A DNA stretch of 64,000 nt from Marinilabilia salmonicolor (GTDB lineage Bacteria > Bacteroidota > Bacteroidia > Bacteroidales > Marinilabiliaceae). Location: the NCBI RefSeq assembly GCF_003003035.1, contig NZ_PVTS01000003.1:186001-250000 (forward strand), written 5' to 3'. The notes under the pieces are model-generated. The model did not search any database and was not told the origin of the DNA. It was given only the letters and a program-made list of their open reading frames with translations. Positions 17,595-27,329 of this stretch are shown piece after piece. Position 1 is the first letter of the stretch, and every line of letters starts with the position of its first letter. Both the position numbers and the translations under genes were made by a program.

Positions 17595-20500
17595 CTAAAA
17601 TGACACATTCAGACCCACGGTATAGATACGCGGTGCCGGATAACGTCCGTTATCAAGTCCGTAAACATTCTGACTGGTCTGACTGGCACCAATCTCAGGA
17701 TCAAAACCCGAGTATTTGGTAATGGTATAAAGGTTCTGAACTCCGGCAGAAAGTTTCAGATTATCAATACCCCAGCGAGAGGTCAGACGGTTGGGAACAT
17801 AATATGCCAGAGAAATATTCTTAAACCTCAGGTAAGATCCATCCTCGATATAACGATCTGATATGCGCATGTTATCATTGGGGTCACCGGCAATAGCTCT
17901 GGGCATATTGTCTTTCCCCGTTTGAACAATTTGCACGTTATCGATATCGTTGTACCATCCTTCAACGTCATTAATGGGGCCAAGAATCGTGCGGTCTGTT
18001 ACTTCCGCCAACTGATTGTCCCACATATTATCCATTCCCGAAAGGCTGCGTCCGATATAATTGAGGACTTTATTGCCATAATTACCGTTCATGAAAACGG
18101 TTAACTCCACATTCTTATATCTGAATGTGTTGTTCCATCCAAATGAAAAAGTAGGCCATGGAGATCCCAGAAATGTCTTGTCATGCTCATCTATTACACC
18201 ATCGGGTTTTCCATTAGGACCTGAAAGATCCTTGAATTTCAGGTCACCCACCCAGGTGGTGGTAGCTCTGTCCCAGTTTAGATCACCTGTTTCAGGATCT
18301 GCGTTGGGGAAGGCCTCCTGACGGGGACTGTTTATGATATCCTCTTTACTGGTAAATACTCTGTCCACCTCATAGCCATAAAAGCCATAAAGCGATTGAC
18401 CCAGTTCGGTCATGGTCACCACATCACTCCATTGCCCGTAACCTTCGATATGAGCGGAAGGAGTTCCGGTAAGACCAAGCAGAGTATTGTCATTCATAGT
18501 GAATGTAATTCCACTTTCCCAGCGAAACATCGGTGTCAGAACAGGTCTTGCATTTAGCGTTATTTCCACACCTTTATTCTCTATTTCTCCAAAGTTTCCT
18601 GAAGGAGGGTTGAGTCTGGATGATTCATTTCCGCGTGTCCCCATATAAGAGGGCAACTGCATGGCCATCAACATATCAGACGATGTTTTGTGATACAGAT
18701 CCACAACAACATCAATGCGGTTATCGAAGAACCCGAGATCAATACCTAAGTTGTACTGCTCCTGTTTCTCCCACTGAATATAGGGGTTGGCAATATTGGT
18801 CTGACGATAACCATCACCCAATCCTGTTGGCATTTTGGTAATAGAGGCACCCCACTGATAACCACCGATACTGGCATTACCTGTTTGCCCCCATCCTGCG
18901 CGAATTTTAAAGCTATTCACTATTCCGCTCAAACCATCCCAGAAAGGTTCATCCGACACACGCCACATTCCGGAAAATGCATGAAAAGGGGCCCAGCGGT
19001 TTTCGGGACCAAAGTTTGAAGATCCGTCATAACGGTAGGTATAGGTCAGATAGTATTTACTACTGTAATTATAGTTGGCTCTTGAAAAGAAAGAGGCCAT
19101 TGAACCACTGCCAAACCCGGAACCAACAACCATTGTATTGTTGTCTCCCAAACTGGGGGAGTGAATCAGGTTACTGGGCAAAGCGCTACTGGAGCCGCTC
19201 AGGTATTCCCAGGTGGACTCGGATACTTCCTGACCTGCCATCAGACTTGCACTGTGTCGTCCAAAACTTCTGGAATAAGTCAGGTAGTTCTTTAACTCCC
19301 AGAAACGGTTCTTATTGTATTGCCAACGAGAGCTGTTCTGAGTATTGGCAACATTTCCATACTGATAAGTAGGAGTAAACGTATAGGCATTGGTATTACC
19401 AACATCCATGGAAGCCTCTGTCCTGAGTGTCAGCCCCTCAATAAAGGTAATATCACTGTAAACATTGGCTGTAAAATTGGTTCGTTCAAGACGGATTTCT
19501 TCATCCAAGGCTTTTGCAATAGGGTTAATTTTACCAGGGGAACCTTCACGCTCATCACCGGACCAGCTACCATCCACATTGTAAACAGGTACATCCGGTG
19601 AGGTTTTCAGTGCCACATTGATAATACCATTATCACTGTTGTTCAACCCCAATTGATCTTCACTTTGAGCAAACGTAATGTTGGTACCGATGGTCCACCA
19701 ATCCTTTAACTCAGAATCAAGATTCACACGACCGGTAAAACGCTCATAGCCGCTACCAACTACGGTACCTTCCTGATCGAAATAACTACCGGAGATGAAA
19801 TACTTGCTCTTTTCAGTTCCTCCTGAAGCACTAATCTGATGGTTTTGCATGGGAGCTGTTTGAAACACAGCATCCTGCCAGTCAGTTCCGGCACCCAAAA
19901 GAGAAGGATCCAGCAACTCTTCCCGTGATTCACGACCTTCTGTCTCAGCAGCAATATTGTTACTGTAAGAGGCATATTGACGCAGGTCCATCACATCAAT
20001 TCTTTTGGCCTGCTCCTGAATACCATACTGAAAGTTATAGTTGAATTTTGCTTCACCACTCTTTCCTCTTTTTGTAGTAATAAGCACAACACCGTTAGCT
20101 CCGCGCGAACCATAAATGGCAGTCGCAGAAGCATCCTTCAGAATTTCCATCGATTCAATATCAGCGGGGTTGATGTTTGACAAACCACCACCAAAGGTAC
20201 TTACAGGAGCATTTCCCAATTTATCACCAAGACCAACACCATGGCCACCCTGACTAACATTCTGAATGGGCACACCATCAACCACATAAAGCGGCTCTGC
20301 CGAACCGGCACTCAAAGTACTCTGGCCCCGGATGCGTATAGAAACAGATGCCCCCGGTTGACCGGAGGTTGAAATAGCTGTGACACCTGCTGCACGTCCT
20401 TGTAAAGCCTGATCAAGGTTGGCTGAAACAGTTTGTTGCAAATCTTCACCCTTTACCGAGACACTCGCGGTAGAAACATCGCTTTTCTTCATACTACCAT

Positions 20501-20831
20501 ACCCCACTACCACAACCTCATCTATGGAACGGGTTTCGGGCTCCATCTGAACATCCACAACAGATTGGTTGCTCACATCGATGGTCTGATTCTCAAACCC
20601 AATGAAAGAAAACTGAAGAACGTTTTGTCCTTCCTCTAAAGTTACGCTGTAGTTACCGTCCATATCCGTAATAGTACCCTGTGTGGTACCCTGTATAACA
20701 ACGGACACCCCGGGAAGCGGTGCCCCGGTTTCATCGGTAACGTTTCCGGTTACTGTTTTCCCCTGCCCAAAGGCCATTACCTGAAAGGCCAGAAAAAACA
20801 TAGCTAAAAAAAACCGCAGATTTTTTCTCAT
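17595..20831 (-). CDS. susC: SusC-family TonB-dependent outer-membrane transporter (mannan locus)
   Basis: Large beta-barrel importer of oligosaccharides, energised by TonB. The ATG at 20831 is chosen; the frame reaches a TTG at 20840. Signal peptide to VMAFGQG, then a carboxypeptidase-regulatory-like domain (about 25-110: TGAPLPGVSVVIQGTTQGTITD), the plug domain (IDEVVVVGYGSMKKSDVS, PLYVVDGVPI, ESMEILKDASATAIYGSRGA), and a ~22-strand barrel ending in the aromatic YTVGLNVSF. 1078 residues. It lacks an STN signalling domain, and no anti-sigma/ECF pair is nearby. First gene of the mannan operon. Confidence 0.94.
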   Translation of the reverse strand: MRKNLRFFLAMFFLAFQVMAFGQGKTVTGNVTDETGAPLPGVSVVIQGTTQGTITDMDGNYSVTLEEGQNVLQFSFIGFENQTIDVSNQSVVDVQMEPETRSIDEVVVVGYGSMKKSDVSTASVSVKGEDLQQTVSANLDQALQGRAAGVTAISTSGQPGASVSIRIRGQSTLSAGSAEPLYVVDGVPIQNVSQGGHGVGLGDKLGNAPVSTFGGGLSNINPADIESMEILKDASATAIYGSRGANGVVLITTKRGKSGEAKFNYNFQYGIQEQAKRIDVMDLRQYASYSNNIAAETEGRESREELLDPSLLGAGTDWQDAVFQTAPMQNHQISASGGTEKSKYFISGSYFDQEGTVVGSGYERFTGRVNLDSELKDWWTIGTNITFAQSEDQLGLNNSDNGIINVALKTSPDVPVYNVDGSWSGDEREGSPGKINPIAKALDEEIRLERTNFTANVYSDITFIEGLTLRTEASMDVGNTNAYTFTPTYQYGNVANTQNSSRWQYNKNRFWELKNYLTYSRSFGRHSASLMAGQEVSESTWEYLSGSSSALPSNLIHSPSLGDNNTMVVGSGFGSGSMASFFSRANYNYSSKYYLTYTYRYDGSSNFGPENRWAPFHAFSGMWRVSDEPFWDGLSGIVNSFKIRAGWGQTGNASIGGYQWGASITKMPTGLGDGYRQTNIANPYIQWEKQEQYNLGIDLGFFDNRIDVVVDLYHKTSSDMLMAMQLPSYMGTRGNESSRLNPPSGNFGEIENKGVEITLNARPVLTPMFRWESGITFTMNDNTLLGLTGTPSAHIEGYGQWSDVVTMTELGQSLYGFYGYEVDRVFTSKEDIINSPRQEAFPNADPETGDLNWDRATTTWVGDLKFKDLSGPNGKPDGVIDEHDKTFLGSPWPTFSFGWNNTFRYKNVELTVFMNGNYGNKVLNYIGRSLSGMDNMWDNQLAEVTDRTILGPINDVEGWYNDIDNVQIVQTGKDNMPRAIAGDPNDNMRISDRYIEDGSYLRFKNISLAYYVPNRLTSRWGIDNLKLSAGVQNLYTITKYSGFDPEIGASQTSQNVYGLDNGRYPAPRIYTVGLNVSF

Positions 20832-20902
20832 AAGAAACAAATTAAAATTACACTGTAAAATCCAATTATTGCCAGAAAGTCTTTTTACATTTTTTTACAT
20901 TA

Positions 20903-20910
20903 CAAATGTA
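20903..20910 (-). promoter_or_regulatory. Candidate -7 box for the mannan susC operon
   Basis: TACATTTG on the - strand fits TAnnTTTG, 72 bases before the susC ATG. A TTG lies upstream but only 10 bases away (20923-20921), which is closer than the usual -33 spacing. Confidence 0.45.
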
Positions 20911-21326
20911 TTGCTTGACACAATCTCATTCTAATACTTTTCTATCATTTCCTTTTGCTTTTTTTACACTTTTACATTCCCTTTATCATTCCCAAACCCT
21001 ATCAAAAAATTAATTTTAAGTAATATGAAACCGGAAATAACTTCTACAACTCACTATAATCAATAAAACAGAGCCACTGAGATCGAAATGGCATTTTTAA
21101 TCACCTTCATGAGCATCATCCATTATTAATGAAATATGAGTTCCAAAAATTGATCATTTATTACCCAGTTTGTTCACCTTTTCAACAACCAAGACAGGTT
21201 TCATCCTGATATTTTCATAATATACCTGAAGAAACGATTGAACTGAATAATCTTTTTTTAACAAATAAAAACAAATCAACAACTCACAACAGGGCTCATT
21301 TGTATTTGATTGAGGGGTAAATTGTA

Positions 21327-21363
21327 TTATAAAAAGAAAAGCCGCCTGAAAATCAGACAGCTT
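21327..21363 (-). terminator. Intrinsic terminator of the YjgF/TolB/DUF6057 unit
   Basis: On the - strand AAGCTGTCTGA-TTT-TCAGGCGGCTT folds into an uninterrupted 11-bp stem (two G-T pairs) with a 3-base loop, then TTCTTTTTATAA. It lies ~60 bases past the stop at 21426. Confidence 0.82.
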
Positions 21364-21425
21364 CATCACAAAACAAGTAGGTCTATACTAATCAATCGTG
21401 GAAAAACCAAAGTTCAACGCAGCGA

Positions 21426-22589
21426 TCAATTCTTCGCAACCATTTCCCCTTCAATCTCAACGAGGAGGTTATCCCGGCAAACATCCGCCTGCACAAAGAC
21501 CATCGGAACCTCCGGGAAATGCCGCTTGCAAATTTGTTGCACAACCGGAAAATCGTCCTCCTTTTTCACATACACCCGAAGCAAATTATAGCTCCAGGTT
21601 TCCCGATTTGGAAATCCTTCCGGCGATCTGCTTAATCTTTCCAGATTGTCAATGGTAACACGAGTTTGCTTCTTCACATCGTCAATTCCAATCGTTTCCT
21701 GACCAATAATGGAGGCCGTTCCGGACAAAAACAACGTTGAATACCCCTGCATCTTCAGCAACCTGCCCCTTTCGAACTGCGGGGGCTGCTTCACAGCATT
21801 GGTTGCCGGAGCTGAGCCAACCAGCACCTCCTGTCCATACACATAAGCATTCTGTTGGTTTGGATTATTTACAGGAACTGATGCAACACGATTCTCCAAT
21901 GACTTTATTGCACAAAAATCGATGGTTACTCCGGGTATTTTAACCCCGATTCCGGTAGCTGCCGGAAAATCCTTCCGGGTGCGATACTGCTTATAAAAAT
22001 GGCCACGCACTTCATTAAAAACCTGATAATTCTGCAAATACCGGCCATCGGCATCATTCATTTTCAAAATCTCTCCCACATAGTTCCATTGACGAATGAT
22101 ATGATCCATCGTCATGCTTTCTTTTTCCAGAATTTCGACCACCTGTTCAAAGGCACAAATGGCATCCTGCTCGATGTCTCTAAAATGATCAGGTTCTCCG
22201 GCTCCACTCATCCATAATTCCTTAACCATAGCATCCTCAATCAGAATGTACGGAGTATCCCGATGCATTTTATAATGAATCTGCAAATTTTGTCCGGTTA
22301 CAAATCCCGCCTCCACAGCAAACAAAGAATCAGGAAAAGGTTTTTGAGAAACGATATTGAAGGCAGGAACTTCATCACGAAAATACTCAAAAATGGCCCT
22401 GGAAAAATCAGCAGCTTTGCTTCTGTAGCTATCTTCATCCTCACAACTCGTAAAGACAGTTAATTTAAAAACCTGTCCATTTATTGCTGCCCCGTATTTC
22501 TTAACTTTGTGCAGCAACCTCATTATCCCTCCAATAGAATTATTGTCTTTTTCAAGCCCTAAAACCTTGTAACTCTTTTCTATCCCCAT
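21426..22589 (-). CDS. YjgF/RidA-superfold (chorismatase-like) protein
   Basis: Third gene of a three-gene unit; reaction unknown. The C-terminal ~120 residues (TRVTIDNLERL..., then VFVQADVCRDNLLVEIEGEMV) have the RidA/YjgF closing strand with the Cys/Arg and the IEIE-like element. An earlier segment (NGQVFKLTVFT...LFAVEAGFV) looks like a second copy of the fold, as in FkbO/Hyg5-type chorismatases. The frame is open to a TTG at 22658, overlapping the gene before it by 20 bases; I prefer the ATG at 22589 (387 aa), though the longer form is possible. No signal peptide in either form. It may act on a small metabolite, but no substrate can be read from the sequence. Confidence 0.65.
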   Translation of the reverse strand: MGIEKSYKVLGLEKDNNSIGGIMRLLHKVKKYGAAINGQVFKLTVFTSCEDEDSYRSKAADFSRAIFEYFRDEVPAFNIVSQKPFPDSLFAVEAGFVTGQNLQIHYKMHRDTPYILIEDAMVKELWMSGAGEPDHFRDIEQDAICAFEQVVEILEKESMTMDHIIRQWNYVGEILKMNDADGRYLQNYQVFNEVRGHFYKQYRTRKDFPAATGIGVKIPGVTIDFCAIKSLENRVASVPVNNPNQQNAYVYGQEVLVGSAPATNAVKQPPQFERGRLLKMQGYSTLFLSGTASIIGQETIGIDDVKKQTRVTIDNLERLSRSPEGFPNRETWSYNLLRVYVKKEDDFPVVQQICKRHFPEVPMVFVQADVCRDNLLVEIEGEMVAKN

Positions 22590-22638
22590 AGAATCATCTT
22601 TCGAAAAATTCACCTCAACTAATATTTTAATACCTTTA

Positions 22639-24117
22639 TCAATCGTTCCTCTCTTCAAACCTCAACTGAACATGCTCATTGTTTACAGCTTCTTCCAATC
22701 GATCAGGATTCATATTAACAGGTTGATTAATAAACTCAGGCACATTAAATGAGTAGAAGGTCATATCGTAAAAATCAGGGTCTTCCTGAGGCAACAAAAA
22801 TGGTTTGGCTGCATTTCCATCAGCGTCGATGTGTGCTATAAAAGGCATGGTGTAGAGACCGTTAACTCTGCGACTGCTAAACACAATCCACCGGGAATTA
22901 GAAGACCATGAATGGTAACTCTCTGTCTGGTCGCTGTTAAGTGCTTCAAGCGGTTTATTAATTCCTGTTTCCGTGTCATACAACCACAAATCCGCCTCCG
23001 GGTGCCAGATTGAAAAATTCCCATAGTTAAACCTGGTATAAGCAATAAACCGACCATCATAAGAAGGCCGTGGGAAGGATATAGTGTAATCTGACGCAGA
23101 AGCATTGACAATAGTATCTACAGAACTTCCAAACTTTCCGGATTCCGGATTGAAGTCAATTCTCAACAAATTGTATTTAATATTTTTGACTTGAAGAGGA
23201 AGAGTGTCAACCTTTGAAGAACAAAAGAATAAAGATTTACCATCGGGCGAGAAAGCTGGAAACGTTTCCATATTCTTCCCACTTCTCAGGGGATCACACG
23301 AAAAAAGTTTATTCCTTTTAACATCAAAGATTACAATATCTGATGCATGGTCAAAGACTTCGATCCTTTTGGGATTGGCACTATGAAACGTTTGCTGAGT
23401 TTTGTTTACCGAATAAGCAATATAGTTGCCACCGGGATGCCAATAAGGATACACACAATTTGAAAGTGTTTCTTTAGTTTTGGTATCCAGCACTTTTAAG
23501 TTTCCATCATTGAGCAAAACTGTGCCTCCCTGAGATCCGCGAATATGCAAACTCATATTTTCAGCATCCGTTTGTCTGAAGGAATGACAGTTCATGCAAC
23601 TCCCCTGGAAAAGCGTATTCTCAACAATCGCATCCTGATCAAAACTATTCAGAGACCTCTGATAAATCCCCATTTTACTGTAAATCTCATATCCTGGTGC
23701 GATCAGTCGATAGGAAAGTCCATAATCTATCGGGTCACTGCTGATATAAACCGGGAAAGGCGAAAACCGATACCATGCTCCATTGCGATTTACCTCAAGG
23801 TGAAACATAAGGCTATCTCCTTTCGACGTCTCAAGAAGATGCTTCCATTCATCCAACGGAATCTTCATTGCCTGGCCTGCCCTCACCCTCAAGCTCTTAC
23901 CTTTACTGTTCTCTATCAACAATTCTGAGTGACGAACAGAATCCCATTCAATTCGAAAATTGAGCGGTGCAATCCCTTCCGGGATGGTCACTCCCACATA
24001 ATCCGGGAAAATATCAGGATGTGTCCCTGTTTTCTGAACGCCTGATTTCTCCCGGGCACAAGAACTAATTCCCAGAAAAAGAATACTGAGGAGTATTGAG
24101 AAATGAAAACCCTTCAT
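22639..24117 (-). CDS. TolB-like propeller lipoprotein with a CxxCH haem-binding motif
   Basis: The ATG at 24117 gives a lipoprotein signal, MKGFHFSILLSILFLGISSC (C20); the frame to 24168 adds a second hydrophobic stretch and is rejected. Conserved start HPDIFPDYVGVTIPEGIAPLNF. CMNCH at residues 174-178 is a c-type haem attachment site in QGSCMNCHSF. From about 185 on there are PD40/TolB-like blades (YWHPGGNYIAYS, FPAFSPDGKSLFF, PRPSYDGRFIAYT, HSWSSNSRWIVFSS). Bacteroidota relatives are often labelled TolB-like or cytochrome c biogenesis proteins, but no function is established that I know of. It starts 11 bases after the DUF6057-like gene. Confidence 0.75.
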   Translation of the reverse strand: MKGFHFSILLSILFLGISSCAREKSGVQKTGTHPDIFPDYVGVTIPEGIAPLNFRIEWDSVRHSELLIENSKGKSLRVRAGQAMKIPLDEWKHLLETSKGDSLMFHLEVNRNGAWYRFSPFPVYISSDPIDYGLSYRLIAPGYEIYSKMGIYQRSLNSFDQDAIVENTLFQGSCMNCHSFRQTDAENMSLHIRGSQGGTVLLNDGNLKVLDTKTKETLSNCVYPYWHPGGNYIAYSVNKTQQTFHSANPKRIEVFDHASDIVIFDVKRNKLFSCDPLRSGKNMETFPAFSPDGKSLFFCSSKVDTLPLQVKNIKYNLLRIDFNPESGKFGSSVDTIVNASASDYTISFPRPSYDGRFIAYTRFNYGNFSIWHPEADLWLYDTETGINKPLEALNSDQTESYHSWSSNSRWIVFSSRRVNGLYTMPFIAHIDADGNAAKPFLLPQEDPDFYDMTFYSFNVPEFINQPVNMNPDRLEEAVNNEHVQLRFEERND

Positions 24118-24127
24118 GACAAACCTT

Positions 24128-25888
24128 TTAATTCCTAAAATGAAAATAATACCAATAAGTATCGCCAAAATCTTTGCGCAACAATGATTGCGGATTGGAT
24201 TGGGACGTATAAACCTTCCTGTATTTATTCAATGAAGACTGGATCTCCCGGTTGATGGGATACGGTATATCCTTAATAACCTCACTCTTTGACACATCCC
24301 ATGCATAAACCAGAGCCTCCTGAAAATGCCGGGGAATTGTAAAATAAGGCAAAGTCTCACCAAGAGGGAAATACTGCACAAAATGCTGAATATCTTTATT
24401 CAACAAACAGTAAGCCATCAGGTACTCAAAAACCAGCTTACTCTTCTTTTCGGAAAAAATAATTCCAAGCATCATATCTTTTTCCTGATCACTAAAGAAG
24501 AAATCTCTGTCCAGCTTCATCCTTCTTAAGACTCCATATTCAGGGTGTTGATTGATTAAATCCTCATTTTTCATGGCTCTATCAAGATAAGTAGCCCACT
24601 TACGGTAGTAAAATGTGTTTTGAAGAATTTTCAAATACTTCTTTGAAAGCACATAATTGCCGTTAATCAAACTTGTCTCGGCCAACCGTTTTATTGTCCT
24701 CACGCTCTTCTGATAATCAGGTAAAGCCTCCATTGCTTCAAAAGAAAATCGCTGCGCTGTATTAATCAAACCCAAATGGTAATAGACTTCACCAGCAACC
24801 ATAGGGATTGTAAAATCTTTTACAAAGTCAGGGATCAATCCTTCGTCCCCCTTTTGAAAGAATTCGAACATTCTGTCTCCCAGTTGTCCCTTTTTACCTA
24901 AAGCCAGATTCAGACAAGTAACAGAAAGCGGACTTTGAGGAGTTTTTACTTCAGCCTTATGGATAATCTCTTCCCATTTACGCATTCTTACATAAAAATC
25001 ATATTCCATTATTTCCTCTCTTTCAAAATCCACCGACCGATGTATAAACCAGCTTCCAAAAAGTAAGAAAACAATCACCTGAACAATAAGAATACTCTTC
25101 TTTAATGGGAATTGTCTGCTGGAAAGATATTTCGACACAAATGGCAAAGCCACAAGCAGAAATCCGATAACCACTACAATTACCGGGAAATTTATGGGAA
25201 AACGAAAGTAATTAACACCTAAAAAAGAAGAAACAGGAGGAAACATTCCTAACCTGTTTTTCAGGAAAAAAGGTATCGTCAGAATAAGTAAAACACCTAA
25301 TAAATTAAATAAAAGCAGGAATTTCCACGAACGTGTTTTTTCATTCAATTCATAGATTAAGAGGAACAAAAAGAAGAAGAGGACGCTTCCTCCGGCAATT
25401 AAATATAGTAGCGGGATTCCTAATAGGATAAACAGTATTTTCACTGTGCCCGATCTGCTAAAAGTATATAAGTAATTGGACAAGCTTACGAAAAGAATGG
25501 CAACAAGTCCGCCTGTCAGGTAATTCTCATCGCATAAGAGTCCCCAGTACATCAAAACAGGAAAGAAGGAAAGCACAAAAAAGTTCTTTGCAGCTCCAAG
25601 ATTTCGGGCCGTTCCAAGCAGAATCCTCTGAAAAAAAATTAACAATGTGGCCAGAATGAAACTTCCGATCCATGGGTAAAAATAGAACTGAGTAAAAAAT
25701 GCCCCCAAATAATTACTCAGACCACCTGGCTGCATTACCCTTTCAAAAAAATAATGGGCAGTAAAAAGAAATAACTGGTACTGCTCCTGATAGTGAAGGT
25801 GGAAAGCATAAAACAATCCAAAAAACAAAAAGATAACTAACCCAAAGAAAAGGGAACTTAAACCGGAAAGAGATATCTTCTTCAACAT
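24128..25888 (-). CDS. DUF6057-type polytopic membrane protein with C-terminal helical repeats
   Basis: First gene of the unit. Residues ~1-290 contain about ten hydrophobic helices (for example FFGLVIFLFFGLFYAF, FVSLSNYLYTF, VLFFFLFLLIYEL). The remaining ~290 residues are soluble and helical, resembling TPR units (YHLGLINTAQRFSFEAMEAL, SLINGNYVLSKKYLKILQ). I recognise the architecture as the Bacteroidota DUF6057 family, which is of unknown function. It is tightly linked to the haem-propeller lipoprotein, so the two probably work together at the envelope. ATG start; no good promoter was found in the 135 bases upstream, so read-through from the SusCD operon is possible. Confidence 0.7.
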   Translation of the reverse strand: MLKKISLSGLSSLFFGLVIFLFFGLFYAFHLHYQEQYQLFLFTAHYFFERVMQPGGLSNYLGAFFTQFYFYPWIGSFILATLLIFFQRILLGTARNLGAAKNFFVLSFFPVLMYWGLLCDENYLTGGLVAILFVSLSNYLYTFSRSGTVKILFILLGIPLLYLIAGGSVLFFFLFLLIYELNEKTRSWKFLLLFNLLGVLLILTIPFFLKNRLGMFPPVSSFLGVNYFRFPINFPVIVVVIGFLLVALPFVSKYLSSRQFPLKKSILIVQVIVFLLFGSWFIHRSVDFEREEIMEYDFYVRMRKWEEIIHKAEVKTPQSPLSVTCLNLALGKKGQLGDRMFEFFQKGDEGLIPDFVKDFTIPMVAGEVYYHLGLINTAQRFSFEAMEALPDYQKSVRTIKRLAETSLINGNYVLSKKYLKILQNTFYYRKWATYLDRAMKNEDLINQHPEYGVLRRMKLDRDFFFSDQEKDMMLGIIFSEKKSKLVFEYLMAYCLLNKDIQHFVQYFPLGETLPYFTIPRHFQEALVYAWDVSKSEVIKDIPYPINREIQSSLNKYRKVYTSQSNPQSLLRKDFGDTYWYYFHFRN

Positions 25889-25973
25889 AAAAGCTAATCA
25901 GTCAATAAAACATTTACCAGTAGTAATTACAGATACTGCGGCTTCCGAAAAAAATAGTATTCTGTTAAGCAAA

Positions 25974-26004
25974 TAAGGGCGAGCAGAAACTGCCCGCCCT
26001 TAAG
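25974..26004 (-). terminator. Hairpin after the SusCD-lipoprotein operon
   Basis: TAAGGGCG-A-GCAG-AAA-CTGC-C-CGCCCTTA: two stacked stems (8 and 4 bp) with a single A/C mismatch and a 3-base loop, just past the stop at 26024. On the - strand it is followed by TTTGCTTAAC, a weak T-tract. Confidence 0.55.
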
Positions 26005-26023
26005 CCATTATTATTGATAAACA

Positions 26024-27217
26024 CTATTCATTGACAGCCTCAAATTTATAGAGCCAGGTCTCGCCTGTCCCATTGTCACCCCCGAGGATAAGCGTATTCT
26101 CGGTTACAGACACAAGTGCCAATTCGGTAAAGACGGCATTTCCACCATTTACATTCACACCATACAGGATACTGACACCATCCAACTTAATGGTTCCCAC
26201 TGAATAACCATCAACCTTCGACCCAAGATCCAATTCTATAGATCCGGTATGAGTCCCAACAGCGTCAATACTGGTATCACCTCCCTCGAAAACCTCTTTG
26301 GTCAGTGTCATATCTGAATACTTCAAGGTCATGATTCCATCCTGACGGCCAATCATATCCTCATAGCTATTCTGCCACCATCCGGCACCAGGATCGGTAA
26401 AACCATGATAAGGACCATTGGCCCAAACCTTCCCGTTGCGTGACCATTGCCAGGACTTAGATACATCCGGGTTAGAAAGGAAATCACCAAAAAGATTTAC
26501 GTATTCATCAGGAACCGTAGTCAATTCTTCTACATTAATCTCTTGTGAATAAGCATTTTCAATAACGGATCCATCAGCCTTGGTCAGATCCAGCGAGAGC
26601 GTAAAAGTACCACGAGCTGTGATAAAGAGCTCTACACGATTTTTATTTCCTTTAGCATCACCAAAGGTCCAATCACAAAGATAAGGTGCATCACAACTCA
26701 ACGTCAGTTTATTACCAAGTCTTCCGTTAACAGCAACTTCCTGTACCACACTCACATTGTAATCAACCCCCTCCACATAATTGGCATTTCCCCAAAAATA
26801 GGGTTTGGAAGTTTTATCGACTGAGCCATCTGCCTTGTATTTTATACCCAGACGTGTCTTGACATTTGCAGGAAGATTGGTCATCGTATCGATCTGAACT
26901 GAAAGATTATCTTCCACTTTTGACCCGTTTCCATTCAATCCAACAAATTGAACCTCTTTAGTCCCGACATTATCGAATACAACTGTTGCATAAGAAGATT
27001 CAACCTGAGAACGATCCGAGATCCATCTCGAAAGAAGAGGAGAATTATTCTCTACAATAACTTCATTTGAATTCCTGCCATCGACCACTATCGGATCAGC
27101 TGATACCTGAAGGTTCTCCTGGCTAACAACACCCGATAATGAATCACGATCTTCGATGGGATCGCAAGCTGCAAAAACAGCAGCAATAAGGGCAATATAT
27201 AATATTATTCTTTTCAT
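26024..27217 (-). CDS. SusE/F-like surface lipoprotein, third gene of a SusCD operon
   Basis: The ATG at 27217 gives MKRIILYIALIAAVFAAC with the anchor cysteine at 18 and DPIED after it. The frame continues up to 27310, but that part reads through a repeated hairpin and is rejected. 397 residues: a ~200-residue N-terminal part with Ig/PKD-like strands (TLSCDAPYLCDWTFGDAKGNKN is a PKD-like turn) and a C-terminal aromatic region (PYHGFTDPGAGWWQNSYEDM) that may bind sugar. The position after susD fits a surface glycan-binding protein. Ligand unknown. Confidence 0.72.
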   Translation of the reverse strand: MKRIILYIALIAAVFAACDPIEDRDSLSGVVSQENLQVSADPIVVDGRNSNEVIVENNSPLLSRWISDRSQVESSYATVVFDNVGTKEVQFVGLNGNGSKVEDNLSVQIDTMTNLPANVKTRLGIKYKADGSVDKTSKPYFWGNANYVEGVDYNVSVVQEVAVNGRLGNKLTLSCDAPYLCDWTFGDAKGNKNRVELFITARGTFTLSLDLTKADGSVIENAYSQEINVEELTTVPDEYVNLFGDFLSNPDVSKSWQWSRNGKVWANGPYHGFTDPGAGWWQNSYEDMIGRQDGIMTLKYSDMTLTKEVFEGGDTSIDAVGTHTGSIELDLGSKVDGYSVGTIKLDGVSILYGVNVNGGNAVFTELALVSVTENTLILGGDNGTGETWLYKFEAVNE

Positions 27218-27246
27218 TAGTATAAAATTTAATAATAAAAGTCTAA

Positions 27247-27310
27247 TGGAACTCGCATGCAGAAACTTATACATATTCTGTTGTGGAAATCGTTGCCATG
27301 CTCGTTTCAT
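27247..27310. repeat. REP-like hairpin R4
   Basis: Same unit as R2: TGGAACTCGCATG...CATGCTCGTTTCA, with a shared TTATACAT in the loop. The ~35 bases next to it (CATTAGTATAAAATTTAAT...TCTAATGG, split by its A/T variable middle) also recur at 15722-15757. It lies 30 bases upstream of the lipoprotein ATG. Confidence 0.65.
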
Positions 27311-27329
27311 AAGATTCTGTTTTTAAGTT

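Larger units (their letters stand above)
20832..21425. other. Intergenic region between the mannan operon and the unit to its right
   Basis: Holds the promoter candidate of the mannan operon at its left end and the terminator of the next unit at 21327-21363. It is A+T rich with homopolymer runs. A 71-codon frame at 21154-21369 runs through the terminator and is not credible. I see nothing else in it. Confidence 0.6.

Noticed and set aside
21154-21369. 71-codon frame on the - strand
   Set aside because: Begins within the intrinsic terminator of the neighbouring operon; no recognisable features.
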